Shown: one piece after another, positions 1 to 7,457 of the stretch
Layout of the letters: each line of letters starts with the position of its first letter
How positions within the stretch are numbered: position 1 is the stretch's first letter
NCBI GenBank assembly: GCA_035285005.1
Contig: JAYKIB010000136.1
Location: 1-29,781 of the forward strand
Length of the DNA: 29,781 bases
Source of the DNA: Prochlorothrix sp035285005
GTDB lineage: Bacteria > Cyanobacteriota > Cyanobacteriia > Prochlorotrichales > Prochlorotrichaceae
Direction of reading: 5' to 3'
Notes under the pieces: model-generated
What the model was told of the DNA's origin: nothing
What the model saw: the letters and a program-made list of their open reading frames with translations, nothing else
The model's database searches: none
Made by a program: the position numbers and the translations under genes

Positions 1-29
1 GCCGCCCAACCCAATTAATCGAGGTGCCC
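1..29 (+). repeat. Right end of a 100-bp TIR element, cut by window edge
   Basis: The first 29 bases are the right arm of the hairpin (GCCGCCCAACCC) followed by the right terminal inverted repeat AATTAATCGAGGTGCCC of the interspersed element described at 2548-2646. The left part lies outside the window. Confidence 0.8.
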
Positions 30-37
30 TACAGCTT

Positions 38-137
38 GTCCCAATTTTCGAGAGATGGTCCACGCCAGCATCTCAGTTTAGGATGGGGTTTAGGATGGGC
101 TTCGACTCCGCTCAGCCCCATGAATCGCGAGGCCCCT
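38..137 (+). repeat. Degenerate copy of the 100-bp element
   Basis: The stretch aligns with the body of the subtype seen at 21378-21477 (GAGA..G.CCACGC.AG.AT...), then a GGGCTTCGACTCCGCTCAGC hairpin segment and a decayed right end ATGAATCGCGAGGCCCC. The same TTCGACTCCGCTCAGC segment recurs at 19415-19430. The terminal repeats are eroded, so this would be an old copy. Confidence 0.4.
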
Positions 138-324
138 CCCAAAAACCAAATTTGTACCCCCCACTAGCCCTGCGCAGGGCACCATCAACCCTGTGAGGGG
201 TCATGACCCCCACCCCAGACCGCCACTCTTCCATTAAAACTAAGGGCAGAGCAATCAGTGATTTCCCCCTGACATCAGGTTTTCGCCATTTGTGAAGTTG
301 GGTTGTAACCCCAAACATGGCTAT

Positions 325-440
325 TCATCGGTGGCACAATCCGTGCTTAATCATCTTCATCGTCACAGAGCACTTTTCGCAATAGTGCTGTACACCAGGA
401 GAATCGCTCCGCCGCACTCGGGGCAGTTCCCTGTACTCCA
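325..440 (-). pseudogene. Possible frameshifted zinc-ribbon protein remnant
   Basis: On the minus strand one frame reads ..GNCPECGGAIL.., and the frame reached by a single shift just downstream reads QHYCEKCSVTMKMIKHG and stops at 325. Joined, they give CxxC - ten residues - CxxC, the spacing of a zinc ribbon. Upstream of CPECG the frame runs into the 14-bp repeat (Lys/Gln-rich) and is not protein-like. A chance match cannot be excluded; I do not recognise a family. Confidence 0.25.
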
Positions 441-468
441 TGCATTTGCAAAATGCTGTATAGACTTC

Positions 469-493
469 GGGAGCGTAGCGTTGCTATGCTCCC
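469..493 (+). terminator. Hairpin followed by T run
   Basis: GGGAGCGTAGC and GCTATGCTCCC form a stem with a very short loop and one mismatch, followed by CTTTTTG at 494-500. It has the form of a factor-independent terminator on the plus strand. No plus-strand gene is visible upstream inside the window, so it may instead be one of the hairpin repeats common in cyanobacteria. Confidence 0.45.
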
Positions 494-537
494 CTTTTTG
501 TTGCGCTTTTTTTGTTGCGCTTTTTTTGTCGCCTCTT
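494..537 (+). repeat. Tandem 14-bp T-rich repeat, three units
   Basis: The motif TTTTTGTTGCGC recurs with 14-bp spacing at 495 and 509, with a third, diverged unit (TTTTTGTCGCCTC) at 523. It is intergenic. Read on the minus strand it would encode Lys/Gln repeats, but no supported gene covers it. Confidence 0.6.
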
Positions 538-832
538 TTTTGACCACGCCCCGGTCTGCCATGATCCGCCTTCTGAGCGTCCTTCCCCCTCACCTCCGGC
601 CCCACACCAGTCCCCTCAGAACTGCGGCAGCAAGGGCTACCCCAGCCCTATCTCACCGCCTCACCGGGAGACCCCTTGCTAGCCGGGTCGATCGTGATGG
701 GATAACAGCCCAAGGGCTAGGGCCGCATCTATCGAAACGTGGGGAGTTAACAACGGAAGAAGTGACATCTCCCAATCAACAGGGCAGCCGGTGGAAACCC
801 TGCTCCCACCGGCTGCCCCCCGTCACAGGGCC

Positions 833-1717
833 ATGACCCTATCCCGTCGTCGGTTCCTCCAGAGCGCTGCTGGCCTGGGACTCGCCGCCTGTGGCGATCA
901 GCTGCATTCCCAGCCTCGATCGACCCCACCCCTCACGATCGCGGCCGCCGCCAGCCTCCAGGACAGCCTCCACACAATCCAAGCCCATCTTCCCCACCTA
1001 CCCCCCGCCACCTTTACATTTGGGGGCTCCGGCACCCTCCAGTTTCAAATTGCCCAGGGTGCCCCCGTGGACCTCCTGATCACCGCTTCACCTCTACCGG
1101 TGGATCGGCTAGAGGCCCAGGGGCTACTGTTACCGCAGAGTCGGCGGGACTTGGTGGGGAACAGCTTGGTGTTAATCACAGGCCAAGGGGGAGAGGCGAT
1201 CGAGGGCTTTGCCGATTTAGCATCCTTTTTCCAGGCCAATCCCCGATCGCGCTTAGCCGTGGGGAATCCGGCGATCGTCCCGGCGGGGGACTATGGTGTT
1301 GCCGTGCTGCGATTTTTGGGCCTTTACGATCGGCTAGAACCCCAACTCATTTGGGCCCAGGACGTGCGGCAAGTCCTGGCCTACGTGGAAACGGGTAATG
1401 TGGCTGCAGGGCTCGTATACGAAACCGATGCACGACTACGGGAGACGGTGCGCTCCCTGGCCACGGCACCGGAGGGCAGTCATCCCCCGATCGTCTATCC
1501 CGGTGCGGTCATTCGCGCCAGTCCCCAACCCGAAGCAGCACGGCAGTTTCTGGATGCCCTAGCTCAACCCACGGCCCAGGCAATTTTTCAACGTTACGGT
1601 TTCCGTCCCCTCCCCACCACGGGAACATTGCCCGCAGGCAGCCCATACCCTAGAAGCCCGCACTCCAGTGGCCCGCACTCACAGGAACCTCAATTCCTCC
1701 CCGTGGTTGGGAGCTAA
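833..1717 (+). CDS. modA: Molybdate-type ABC transporter substrate-binding lipoprotein
   Basis: 294 residues. The family binds molybdate or a similar oxyanion outside the membrane and hands it to a ModBC importer. I chose the ATG at 833 because it opens a clear export signal: SRRRFLQSAAGLGLAAC has twin arginines, a hydrophobic stretch and a lipobox ending in Cys20, implying a membrane-anchored lipoprotein. The mature part has the ModA pattern: LTIAAAASLQDSL, FGGSGTLQFQIAQGAPVDL near residues 65-83, AVGNPAIVPAGDYG, ETGNVAAGLVYETDA, and a final FLDAL...IFQRYGFRPL. About 35 extra Pro/Ser/Gly-rich residues follow the usual end. No modB or modC lies next to it, so the gene is an orphan here. Binding of tungstate or another anion cannot be excluded. 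Confidence 0.85.
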   Translation: MTLSRRRFLQSAAGLGLAACGDQLHSQPRSTPPLTIAAAASLQDSLHTIQAHLPHLPPATFTFGGSGTLQFQIAQGAPVDLLITASPLPVDRLEAQGLLLPQSRRDLVGNSLVLITGQGGEAIEGFADLASFFQANPRSRLAVGNPAIVPAGDYGVAVLRFLGLYDRLEPQLIWAQDVRQVLAYVETGNVAAGLVYETDARLRETVRSLATAPEGSHPPIVYPGAVIRASPQPEAARQFLDALAQPTAQAIFQRYGFRPLPTTGTLPAGSPYPRSPHSSGPHSQEPQFLPVVGS

Positions 1718-2169
1718 CCCACACAAGCATCGGAAGAAAAGCTGCGCCGCCGCTGAGGCCACCCCAGTTCCGGGACTCTCAGCCTCGGCCCATCTCTACC
1801 CCACCGGTTCGTTACGATACAGCGACATCCAACCCGGCCTAGTCCCCAGCTCACTCCAAATCAAGCTCAAATCACACTCAAATCAATCCCAAACCTGCCC
1901 CACAGCCCTAAAGCTTGCCCAATCTCCGCGAACGGTTAGCTGCAACACAGCCCCATCGCGATCGCAGAATTACCATATTGACCATTGGCAAAGCCCGGCA
2001 AAATCGTAATAATGTTGCAGCCCTGTGATAGTAATCATCCAGTTGCACGATAGGTTTGGGAGGAGCCCTTCCCCATGCCTCAACGGACCGCTCCGTTGCC
2101 ATAACCGGCTATCGTGAGGGATTGATTCTAGGGGTTGCGGGTGGCTCCAATTGATTGCGCACCGTAGCG

Positions 2170-2217
2170 TTTCATGAGACGTTTCATGCAGCTTTTCATG
2201 AAACCTTTCCTGGGATC
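2170..2217 (+). repeat. Direct repeats of TTTCATG every 12 bp
   Basis: TTTCATG occurs at 2170, 2182 and 2194, with a fourth, changed copy TTTCCTG at 2206. The spacing is exactly 12 bp. The repeats could be protein-binding sites on nearly one face of the helix, or a short tandem duplication. No gene spans them convincingly. Confidence 0.6.
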
Positions 2218-2343
2218 GCGTATAAAGGGGCGGGTAGCTCATCCACCAGTCGGCCACAACTCGACCACCGGATGCCCCCCCACAGCAACGGCAGCCGCCC
2301 CCTTGCTCCGGCCCAGTCCGGACGATGAACCCGCACCCTTGCT

Positions 2344-2365
2344 CAACAAACGGCTTTGTTGCCAT
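2344..2365 (+). repeat. Palindrome-bearing 22-bp repeat, copy 1
   Basis: CAACAAACGGCTTTGTTG is a palindrome with 7-bp arms and a CGGC centre, followed by CCAT. A near-identical 22-bp copy lies at 15282-15303. Confidence 0.6.
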
Positions 2366-2391
2366 CCCTAGGGCAGCCACCCAGTTTCAGA

Positions 2392-2416
2392 GGGCACCTC
2401 GATTAATTGGGTTGGG
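2392..2416 (+). repeat. Truncated 100-bp element, left end only
   Basis: GGGCACCTCGATTAATTGGG, the left terminal repeat and the first bases of the hairpin arm, is present. The rest of the element is missing. Confidence 0.7.
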
Positions 2417-2547
2417 CCTCTTCTTTCCTCTTCAACAGGGGGACAGAGGGATTCTGCCAGGGCCTACGGGACCTAGCCGAAGTTTCCAAACATCCTCTTA
2501 GCCTTAGCCGCTATACCTCCCAGAAACTGGGATTACCCCACACTGGG

Positions 2548-2646
2548 GGGCACTTCGATTAATGGTGGGGGGCGGCTTCGCCGCCCCCCACAACCCTGAT
2601 TCTGCCCTGGGCACTGCAGTGAAAATCTCCATTTTTCGAGGTGCCC
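2548..2646 (-). repeat. 100-bp TIR (MITE-like) element, full length
   Basis: This is a representative copy of the family. Strand + in these entries means left end, about 45-bp body, hairpin, right end; this copy is reversed. The ends are inverted repeats with consensus GGGCACCTCGATTAAT. The hairpin arms here are GTGGGGGGCGGC and GCCGCCCCCCAC with a TTC loop. Flanking TGGG on both sides (2544-2547 and 2647-2650) is a 4-bp target-site duplication. No open frame is conserved between copies, so the element is non-autonomous. Copies sit only between genes. Confidence 0.9.
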
Positions 2647-2650
2647 TGGG

Positions 2651-2666
2651 ATTAATCGAGGTGTCC
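2651..2666 (+). repeat. Solo right end of the 100-bp element
   Basis: ATTAATCGAGGTGTCC matches the right terminal repeat. It lies 4 bp beyond the full copy at 2548-2646, as if that copy had inserted beside an older one. Confidence 0.6.
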
Positions 2667-2854
2667 TTTTCAAAGCTCTTCTTTAAAACACTTTTTTTAA
2701 AGCGCTGAGTTGAAACCACTATTCCCAGGCGCTTGTCTTGGCAGAGCCTCCTTCTCCAATCCTGCCGCTAGAACTGCACTCGCCCCGGGGCACGGTTCCG
2801 CTCCCATCCCCCCCTCCTAGGCCTTGACTGTCTTTTTACGTTGTTCTTTACCCT

Positions 2855-4183
2855 ATGTCTGACGTTTTACCCCCCGTTCTCGAAATTGTAGGTCGCGCTC
2901 CCCTCCAGGGTGAAGTCCGCGTGAGTGGGGCCAAAAACTCGGCCCTTGTGATTCTGGCGGGAACACTCCTTTGTGGAGGTGATTGCCACATTCGCAATGT
3001 GCCCCAGCTGATGGATGTGGACCGCATGATTGAGATTTTGGCGTCCTTTGGGGTCAAAATCCAGCGCCAAGGTGAGGTGGTGGATGTGGATGCTCGCCAC
3101 ATTAACCAGTCGGCAGCTCCCTACGAATTAGTCAGCCAACTGCGGGCCAGTTTCTTCGCCATTGGTCCCCTGCTGGCACGGCTGGGGGTGGCACGGGTGC
3201 CATTGCCCGGTGGCTGCGCGATCGGGGCTCGTCCGGTGGACCTCCATGTGCGGGGGCTGCGGGAAATGGGTGCCCAGGTCCAGATTGAGCATGGGGTGGT
3301 TCATGCGGTGGTTCCGGGCAGCAGTCGTCGCCTGAAGGGGGCCAAGATTTATCTGGACTTCCCCAGTGTGGGAGCCACGGAAACCCTGATGATGGCGGCA
3401 ACGCTAGCGGAGGGGGAAACAATTATTGAAAATGCGGCCCAGGAACCGGAAGTGGTAGATTTGGCCAATTTCTGCCGCGCAATGGGGGCTAAGATTCGGG
3501 GAGCCGGGACCAATACAATTCAGATTGTCGGCGTCCCCAACTTGCACTCGGCCACTTGGTCGATCGTGCCCGATCGCATCGAAGCGGGAACCTTCCTCGT
3601 GGCGGGGGCTATTACGGGTTCGGAGATTAGCGTCGGTCCTGTGGTACCGGACCATCTCACCGCTGTGATTGCCAAGCTAGAGGAAATGGGCCATCGCATC
3701 GTTCAGGATGGTCTCAACCACCTGCGGATTGTGCCCACGCGTACTCCCCAGGCCGTGGATCTAGAAACCTTGCCCTTTCCCGGTTTTCCCACGGATATGC
3801 AGGCCCAGTTTACGGCGCTGCTAACCTTGGCTGAGGGCACCTGTGCGGTGACGGAGACGGTATTTGAGAACCGGTTACGCCATGTGGCAGAGCTGAAGCG
3901 CATGGGGGCCAATATCCGCGTCCGAGGCAATAATGCTCTGATCACGGGGGTGCCGATGTTATCCGGTGCGCCGGTCATGTCGAGCGATCTACGGGCGGCA
4001 GCAGCGCTCGTAGTGGCAGGTTTGGCGGCGGATGGTAAAACAATCGTCCAGGGGCTGCACCATCTCGATCGGGGCTACGATCGTCTCGATCAAAAACTCC
4101 AGGGCCTGGGCGCTAAAATTCGCCGTCTGGAAACCACGGAAGAACTCGCCCATATTCCCCACCTTGCAAGTAAGGAGGCCTAG
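2855..4183 (+). CDS. murA: UDP-N-acetylglucosamine 1-carboxyvinyltransferase
   Basis: 442 residues. MurA transfers enolpyruvate from phosphoenolpyruvate to UDP-GlcNAc, the first committed cytoplasmic step of peptidoglycan synthesis. The EPT fold is visible end to end: SGAKNSA at residues 24-30 (Lys27 is the substrate-binding lysine), PLPGGCAIGARPVDLH with catalytic Cys121 (the fosfomycin-sensitive Cys form), FPSVGATET, DRIEAGTF, FPGFPTDMQAQF, and the C-terminal DLRAAAALV and HHLDRGYDRL. The length is slightly above the usual 415-430 residues. The ATG at 2855 has no obvious ribosome-binding site. The gene stands alone, with a hairpin 5 bp after its stop. Confidence 0.97.
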   Translation: MSDVLPPVLEIVGRAPLQGEVRVSGAKNSALVILAGTLLCGGDCHIRNVPQLMDVDRMIEILASFGVKIQRQGEVVDVDARHINQSAAPYELVSQLRASFFAIGPLLARLGVARVPLPGGCAIGARPVDLHVRGLREMGAQVQIEHGVVHAVVPGSSRRLKGAKIYLDFPSVGATETLMMAATLAEGETIIENAAQEPEVVDLANFCRAMGAKIRGAGTNTIQIVGVPNLHSATWSIVPDRIEAGTFLVAGAITGSEISVGPVVPDHLTAVIAKLEEMGHRIVQDGLNHLRIVPTRTPQAVDLETLPFPGFPTDMQAQFTALLTLAEGTCAVTETVFENRLRHVAELKRMGANIRVRGNNALITGVPMLSGAPVMSSDLRAAAALVVAGLAADGKTIVQGLHHLDRGYDRLDQKLQGLGAKIRRLETTEELAHIPHLASKEA

Positions 4184-4187
4184 GGAT

Positions 4188-4223
4188 ACCTAGGAAACCC
4201 CCTAACCTGGGGAGTTCCTAGGT
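4188..4223 (+). terminator. Hairpin terminator after murA
   Basis: The 9-bp arms ACCTAGGAA and TTCCTAGGT enclose a further CCCC/GGGG stem, starting 5 bp after the murA stop. There is no T run, as is common for cyanobacterial 3-prime hairpins. Confidence 0.65.
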
Positions 4224-4227
4224 TGCA

Positions 4228-4282
4228 GGGAAGCTGTCCACGCCAGCATCAGAGTTGGGCTGGGCAGCTTCGCCGATCGCCG
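4228..4282 (+). repeat. Degenerate internal fragment of the 100-bp element
   Basis: The stretch resembles the body and hairpin of the subtype at 21378-21477 (GTCCACGCCAGCAT.AG.GTTGGGCTGGGCAGCTTCGCC), but both terminal repeats are lost. Compare 50-115. Confidence 0.35.
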
Positions 4283-4368
4283 CAACTCTGGCATAGACGT
4301 GGGTTAAGGGATAACAATTTGGACTTTGCGCGTGTCCTAGGTTATATAAGCTTGACGGAGTGTGAGAC

Positions 4369-4689
4369 TCACACGATGGGATTGGGCACCGCAGTGGGTT
4401 GGGGCACTGCGGGCACGGGCACGGGCATGGGCACTGGAGTCGGTGCTGGAGTCGGCACGGTATTCACCGGGTTGGAGCGGACCCCACGATACGTTAAGGA
4501 ACCCGGTTGGGGCAGAGCTTCACCCGCGATCGCACGGTACTTAACCCCTCGATAGGAGCGTGTGATAACTTGAGCTTCGGGAGTAGAAGGTGAGGTGAGG
4601 GGATACTGCTGTCCGCGATAGGAGAGATGCTTTTGATAAGCAACAGCAAGGGTGTCGAGCCAAGCACTGTGTGAGAATTGAGGGTGCAT
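4369..4689 (-). CDS. DUF4278-like small protein with proline-rich tail
   Basis: 106 residues from the ATG at 4689; an upstream ATG at 4824 would add 45 residues with no family resemblance. DUF4278 proteins are short cyanobacterial proteins of unknown function marked by repeated [KL]xYRGxxY motifs. Here three are visible: LSYRGQQY, RSYRGVKY and LTYRGV. The N-terminus MHPQFSHSAWLDTLAVAYQ looks helical. The last 30 residues are a Pro/Val/Thr-rich tail (for example VPTPAPTPVPMPVPVP) encoded by a GC-rich imperfect repeat. No signal peptide is seen. It is flanked by element fragments and has no operon partner. Family assignment is from the YRG motifs only. Confidence 0.6.
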   Translation of the reverse strand: MHPQFSHSAWLDTLAVAYQKHLSYRGQQYPLTSPSTPEAQVITRSYRGVKYRAIAGEALPQPGSLTYRGVRSNPVNTVPTPAPTPVPMPVPVPAVPQPTAVPNPIV

Positions 4690-5253
4690 ATTCTTTACTG
4701 AGGGATAAGTGAACTCAGCAAACCCACAGATTAACAACAACGGATACCTCGATTCGTGGCGATCGGCCTGATGATGCGTAGTGATTGAGCCGATCACCAC
4801 AGTCCCGATACCTAAGAACGGCATCAGGGCTAAATTGAAGGGTATTCAAGGCATCCAGCCGTTGTGAGTGAAAGAGTCTAGAGTTGCATATTCTCAAGAC
4901 TCTGGCTTCAAAGCCGCTTTGGGTTTGGATCGTGTCTAGGGCACCTCAATTAATTGAGGCGAGCGGCGAAGCCGCTCGCCATAACCCTGAGCTCTACCGC
5001 AGGAACTGCGGTGAAAGCCTAGGTTTTTCGAGGTGCCCACTAAAAGAAGCGATACATTTAACCGATTGAGAATGACCGTGTTAGACAGTCAAGTCTTCTG
5101 AGCATAGGAAACACGAGCTATTCGGACAACTCCAGAAATTCCAGGACCTCTCAATGAATCGTGACAACCAGCAAAGTTACTTGACATCACCCCGATATCC
5201 ACATGAATCAGTGGGCAAAAACTTGGATTCTTCGAGGTACCCTAGCCATAAAC
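4690..5253. other. Intergenic region between the DUF4278-like and HetZ-like genes
   Basis: It contains one full copy of the 100-bp element (4939-5038) and a solo right end near 5232-5246 (TTCTTCGAGGTACCC) close to the end of the HetZ-like gene. I see no gene. Confidence 0.5.
4939..5038 (-). repeat. 100-bp TIR element, full length
   Basis: The reversed copy has hairpin arms GGCGAGCGGC and GCCGCTCGCC with loop GAA. Its flanks are TCTA and ACTA, a 3-of-4 match to a target duplication. Confidence 0.85.
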
Positions 5254-6414
5254 TTAGCCACTGCTACCGTCGCCTTCAGCGTTAGAGTCTTGATTTCGCA
5301 GATTTTGGGCCGCCAAATAGATTTTGCTCCACTCACTCATGACCTGACTGGTTTTAAGGCCCAGACGCTGGGCGATACTCTTGACCGTGGCTCCCGCCTG
5401 GAACTGCGTCAGCACATCCCGTTGTTGGTCCGATAAACTGGCCACAAATTGCTCCCATTGCTGGGGATTGAGGCCCAGACGATGATGTTTTAGGGAAATG
5501 CCTAGCCAGTCCTCCACTAACTCCGGGCGTACCTTCAGAGCAAAAACCTTGACTGCATGGTAATTCACCTTTTCCCGGAGACGATAGATTTGCTTGATGG
5601 GCAAATCGAGGTGTTGGGCGATCGTTTCCTGGGTTTCCCCTTGTAAATAGAGTCTTAACCAATCTACGGCCACATCTCCGAGGGTTTCCGCCAGGTAAAT
5701 CTCAAACTCTTGCTGGACCATGCGCCGCTGCAACTGCAGGCTGCGCCACTCCTCTTCGGACTGGTACTGGTTGAGGGCTTGGTTATCAAACAGACTGATC
5801 CGACTTTCCTCTTCATCCGGGACAATATCTTCCGAAATCATACGCACGAGTTCGCCGCTGGGCACCTGGGTCATTCCTCCCCGTTGGACACGGTTGAGGT
5901 AGTTGACGAAGCGGTACACCAACAGCGGCTGGTTCCGGATGGGGCGGAGGCAGTATTCTTCGATACTGGTGAAGAGCAGGAGATTGCGGAGGCGGCTGTT
6001 GGTGCTACAGTGGCTGATCCACTGCATTTGTTGGCGTAGATGGCGATCGTTCTGCAACATCTCCTGGATCACTTCCCCCAGCACATCCATCACGCTACGG
6101 TGTCGATCGCGGCTTTGATCCACCCAGGTTCTTACCTTACTGCGCACCAAAAAGAGGCTCCCAAGACGGCGCATCAGCTGCTGATAGGCACGATCGGGGC
6201 CACTGTGAAGATAACGTTTGATCAGGATGCGATAGCGATAATCCATGGCCTGGGTCGCCAGCGCGAGTTCATCTTCGCCCAGGGTTTCATACCAGTCTCG
6301 ATCTTCCCCTAATAGCCATTGCACAATACTGTCTTGGGTCTCGGGCGGCTGACTGCTACAGTCCACGGCCACCCGCGAGCGCCACTGTTCCGCTAGGGTT
6401 TCTGCTACGGTCAT
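5254..6414 (-). CDS. HetZ-related DNA-binding protein
   Basis: 386 residues. It resembles the HetZ-related proteins of cyanobacteria; HetZ itself controls heterocyst differentiation, but relatives occur in non-heterocystous strains and their role is unknown. Recognisable blocks are SIVQWLLGEDRDWYETL near residue 30, LLVYRFVNYLNRVQRGG in the middle, and two helix-turn-helix-like segments in the C-terminal half: LQGETQETIAQHLDLPIKQI with YRLREKV after it, and FQAGATVKSIAQRLGLKTSQ ending in EWSKIYLAAQNLR. The first resembles sigma-factor region 4. There is no signal or membrane segment, so it is probably cytoplasmic. It is transcribed alone; a 100-bp element lies 50 bp upstream of the start, between the gene and an AT-rich stretch that may hold the promoter. 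The family call is from memory. Confidence 0.65.
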   Translation of the reverse strand: MTVAETLAEQWRSRVAVDCSSQPPETQDSIVQWLLGEDRDWYETLGEDELALATQAMDYRYRILIKRYLHSGPDRAYQQLMRRLGSLFLVRSKVRTWVDQSRDRHRSVMDVLGEVIQEMLQNDRHLRQQMQWISHCSTNSRLRNLLLFTSIEEYCLRPIRNQPLLVYRFVNYLNRVQRGGMTQVPSGELVRMISEDIVPDEEESRISLFDNQALNQYQSEEEWRSLQLQRRMVQQEFEIYLAETLGDVAVDWLRLYLQGETQETIAQHLDLPIKQIYRLREKVNYHAVKVFALKVRPELVEDWLGISLKHHRLGLNPQQWEQFVASLSDQQRDVLTQFQAGATVKSIAQRLGLKTSQVMSEWSKIYLAAQNLRNQDSNAEGDGSSG

Positions 6415-6463
6415 CGAGGGGTTCTCTGTCTTGGAGGCTATAAAAAAGGAGCAAGCAACAGTG

Positions 6464-6562
6464 GGGCACCTCGATTAATTGTGGCAGGCGGCTTCGCCGC
6501 CTGCCACGAGCCTGATTTTACCGTGGGCACTGCGGTCGAAATTTGAATTTTTTGAGGTGCCC
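6464..6562 (-). repeat. 100-bp TIR element, full length
   Basis: The reversed copy has hairpin arms GTGGCAGGCGGC and GCCGCCTGCCAC with a TTC loop. An exact target duplication AGTG lies at 6460-6463 and 6563-6566. Confidence 0.9.
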
Positions 6563-6930
6563 AGTGGAATGATCTGTCAACTGGGATTGTGTCTGATACC
6601 CTCAGAGTTAAAAAAAAGGTATCGCATTAGTCTAGTCTAATTTAGGAAATTTCCTGAATAAAATTAGGGAAAAGACATCTAGAGCAGGGAAACAGAGCGC
6701 GCACCCGTTCTGGAAAACGCTAATTGGGGAATTCCGCTGTTGCTTGTATGAATCTTGTCAAGGGCTGACCCTGTAAACTGGGTGACTTTGTCTGGCGACC
6801 AATAGCATAGAAATCCGCTGCTACGCAGGGAATTCCATCCCCCGACGGATTCTACGCAACTTGACGATCGCGAGGGGCTTGGCGCAATCCCCATCACTGC
6901 GCCTATGGGAAACCTCGATAAATCCCAATG
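6563..6930. other. AT-rich intergenic stretch upstream of the HetZ-like gene
   Basis: This is the most AT-rich part of the window. It holds the palindrome AGGAAATTTCCT at 6644-6655 and an inverted GATACC/GGTATC pair around an A8 run (6595-6624). Either could belong to a promoter of the HetZ-like gene or an operator. No gene is seen. Confidence 0.4.
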
Positions 6931-7044
6931 GGGCACCTCGAAACATTAGAATTTCCGCCGGGTGACCCCCGTAAGAATCAGGGTTATGGTGGGCAGCTTC
7001 GCCGCCCACTACAATGACGCCCACCACAATGAATCGAAGTATCC
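6931..7044 (+). repeat. 100-bp TIR element, slightly expanded copy
   Basis: The body belongs to the GTGACCCCC subtype (also 8192 and 19457). The hairpin arms GGTGGGCAGC and GCCGCCCACT have mismatches, and there is a small duplication before the right end (CAATGACGCCCACCACAATGA). No target duplication is evident, so it looks older. Confidence 0.75.
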
Positions 7045-7073
7045 AAATCGAATTATCCAATGAGTAAAACCCG

Positions 7074-7448
7074 ATGACAAACGTAATTCAGTTTCTCCAC
7101 GCTGCCCTGGTGGTGACGGACCTAGACCGGTCTGCCCAGTTTTATGGTCAGGTGCTGGGCCTGTCGCTAGCCGATCGACCCCTAGACTTTCCGGGACTGT
7201 GGTACCAGGTGGGTGCCTTTCAGATTCATTTGATGACAGCGGAGCAGGTGCCCGCCGATCGAGTTAATGGGCAAAAGTGGGGCCGGAATCGGCATCTTGC
7301 CTTTGCTGTGACAGATTTGGAACAATTGCGCGATCGACTCCAGGCCGCCGGCTACCCGATCCAATCCAGTGCTTCAGGCCGTCCCGCCCTATTTACCGCT
7401 GACCCCGACGGCCACATTATTGAACTGAACCACATGCCCCAGTCGTAG
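7074..7448 (+). CDS. VOC-superfamily (glyoxalase/bleomycin-resistance-like) protein
   Basis: 124 residues, the size of a single VOC module with two beta-alpha-beta-beta-beta units. The first is FLHAALVVTDLDRSAQFYGQVLGL (residues 7-30); the second is RHLAFAVTDLEQLRDRLQAAGY followed by FTADPDGHIIELN. Candidate metal ligands are His9, His53 (FQIHLM), His75 and Glu118. Members include glyoxalases, dioxygenases and antibiotic-binding proteins, so the substrate cannot be predicted. The next gene starts 9 bp after the stop, implying co-transcription. Confidence 0.85.
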   Translation: MTNVIQFLHAALVVTDLDRSAQFYGQVLGLSLADRPLDFPGLWYQVGAFQIHLMTAEQVPADRVNGQKWGRNRHLAFAVTDLEQLRDRLQAAGYPIQSSASGRPALFTADPDGHIIELNHMPQS

Positions 7449-7457
7449 CCTGATTCC

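Larger units (their letters stand above)
138..832. other. Gene-poor stretch upstream of modA
   Basis: I see no convincing gene here. The stretch contains a possible broken zinc-ribbon remnant on the minus strand (325-440), a hairpin followed by a T run (469-499), and a 14-bp tandem repeat (494-537). Open frames across it are low-complexity or lack any recognisable domain. Confidence 0.5.
1718..2854. other. 1.1-kb intergenic region with repeats
   Basis: I see no supportable gene. Long open frames here (for example 1970-2380 on the minus strand) have no domain and arise from GC-rich DNA. The region holds a 12-bp direct-repeat array (2170-2217), a CAACAAA/TTTGTTG palindrome (2344-2361), and one complete and two partial copies of the 100-bp element. 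A possible -35 box TTGACT lies at 2823, only 32 bp from the murA start, with no good -10 box. Confidence 0.5.

Noticed and set aside
453..836. 127-residue plus-strand open frame
   Set aside because: The N-terminal hydrophobic part (FLLRFFCCAFFVASF) is produced by the T-rich 14-bp repeat, and the rest is Pro/Arg-rich without a domain.
1970..2380. 136-residue minus-strand open frame
   Set aside because: No domain, odd Cys/Trp/His-rich composition, and it runs through the TTTCATG repeats. GC-rich DNA gives such frames by chance.
2823..2851. TTGACT/TTTACC as a murA promoter
   Set aside because: The spacing is right, but the -10 box would lie 3 bp from the start codon, so transcription would begin inside the gene.
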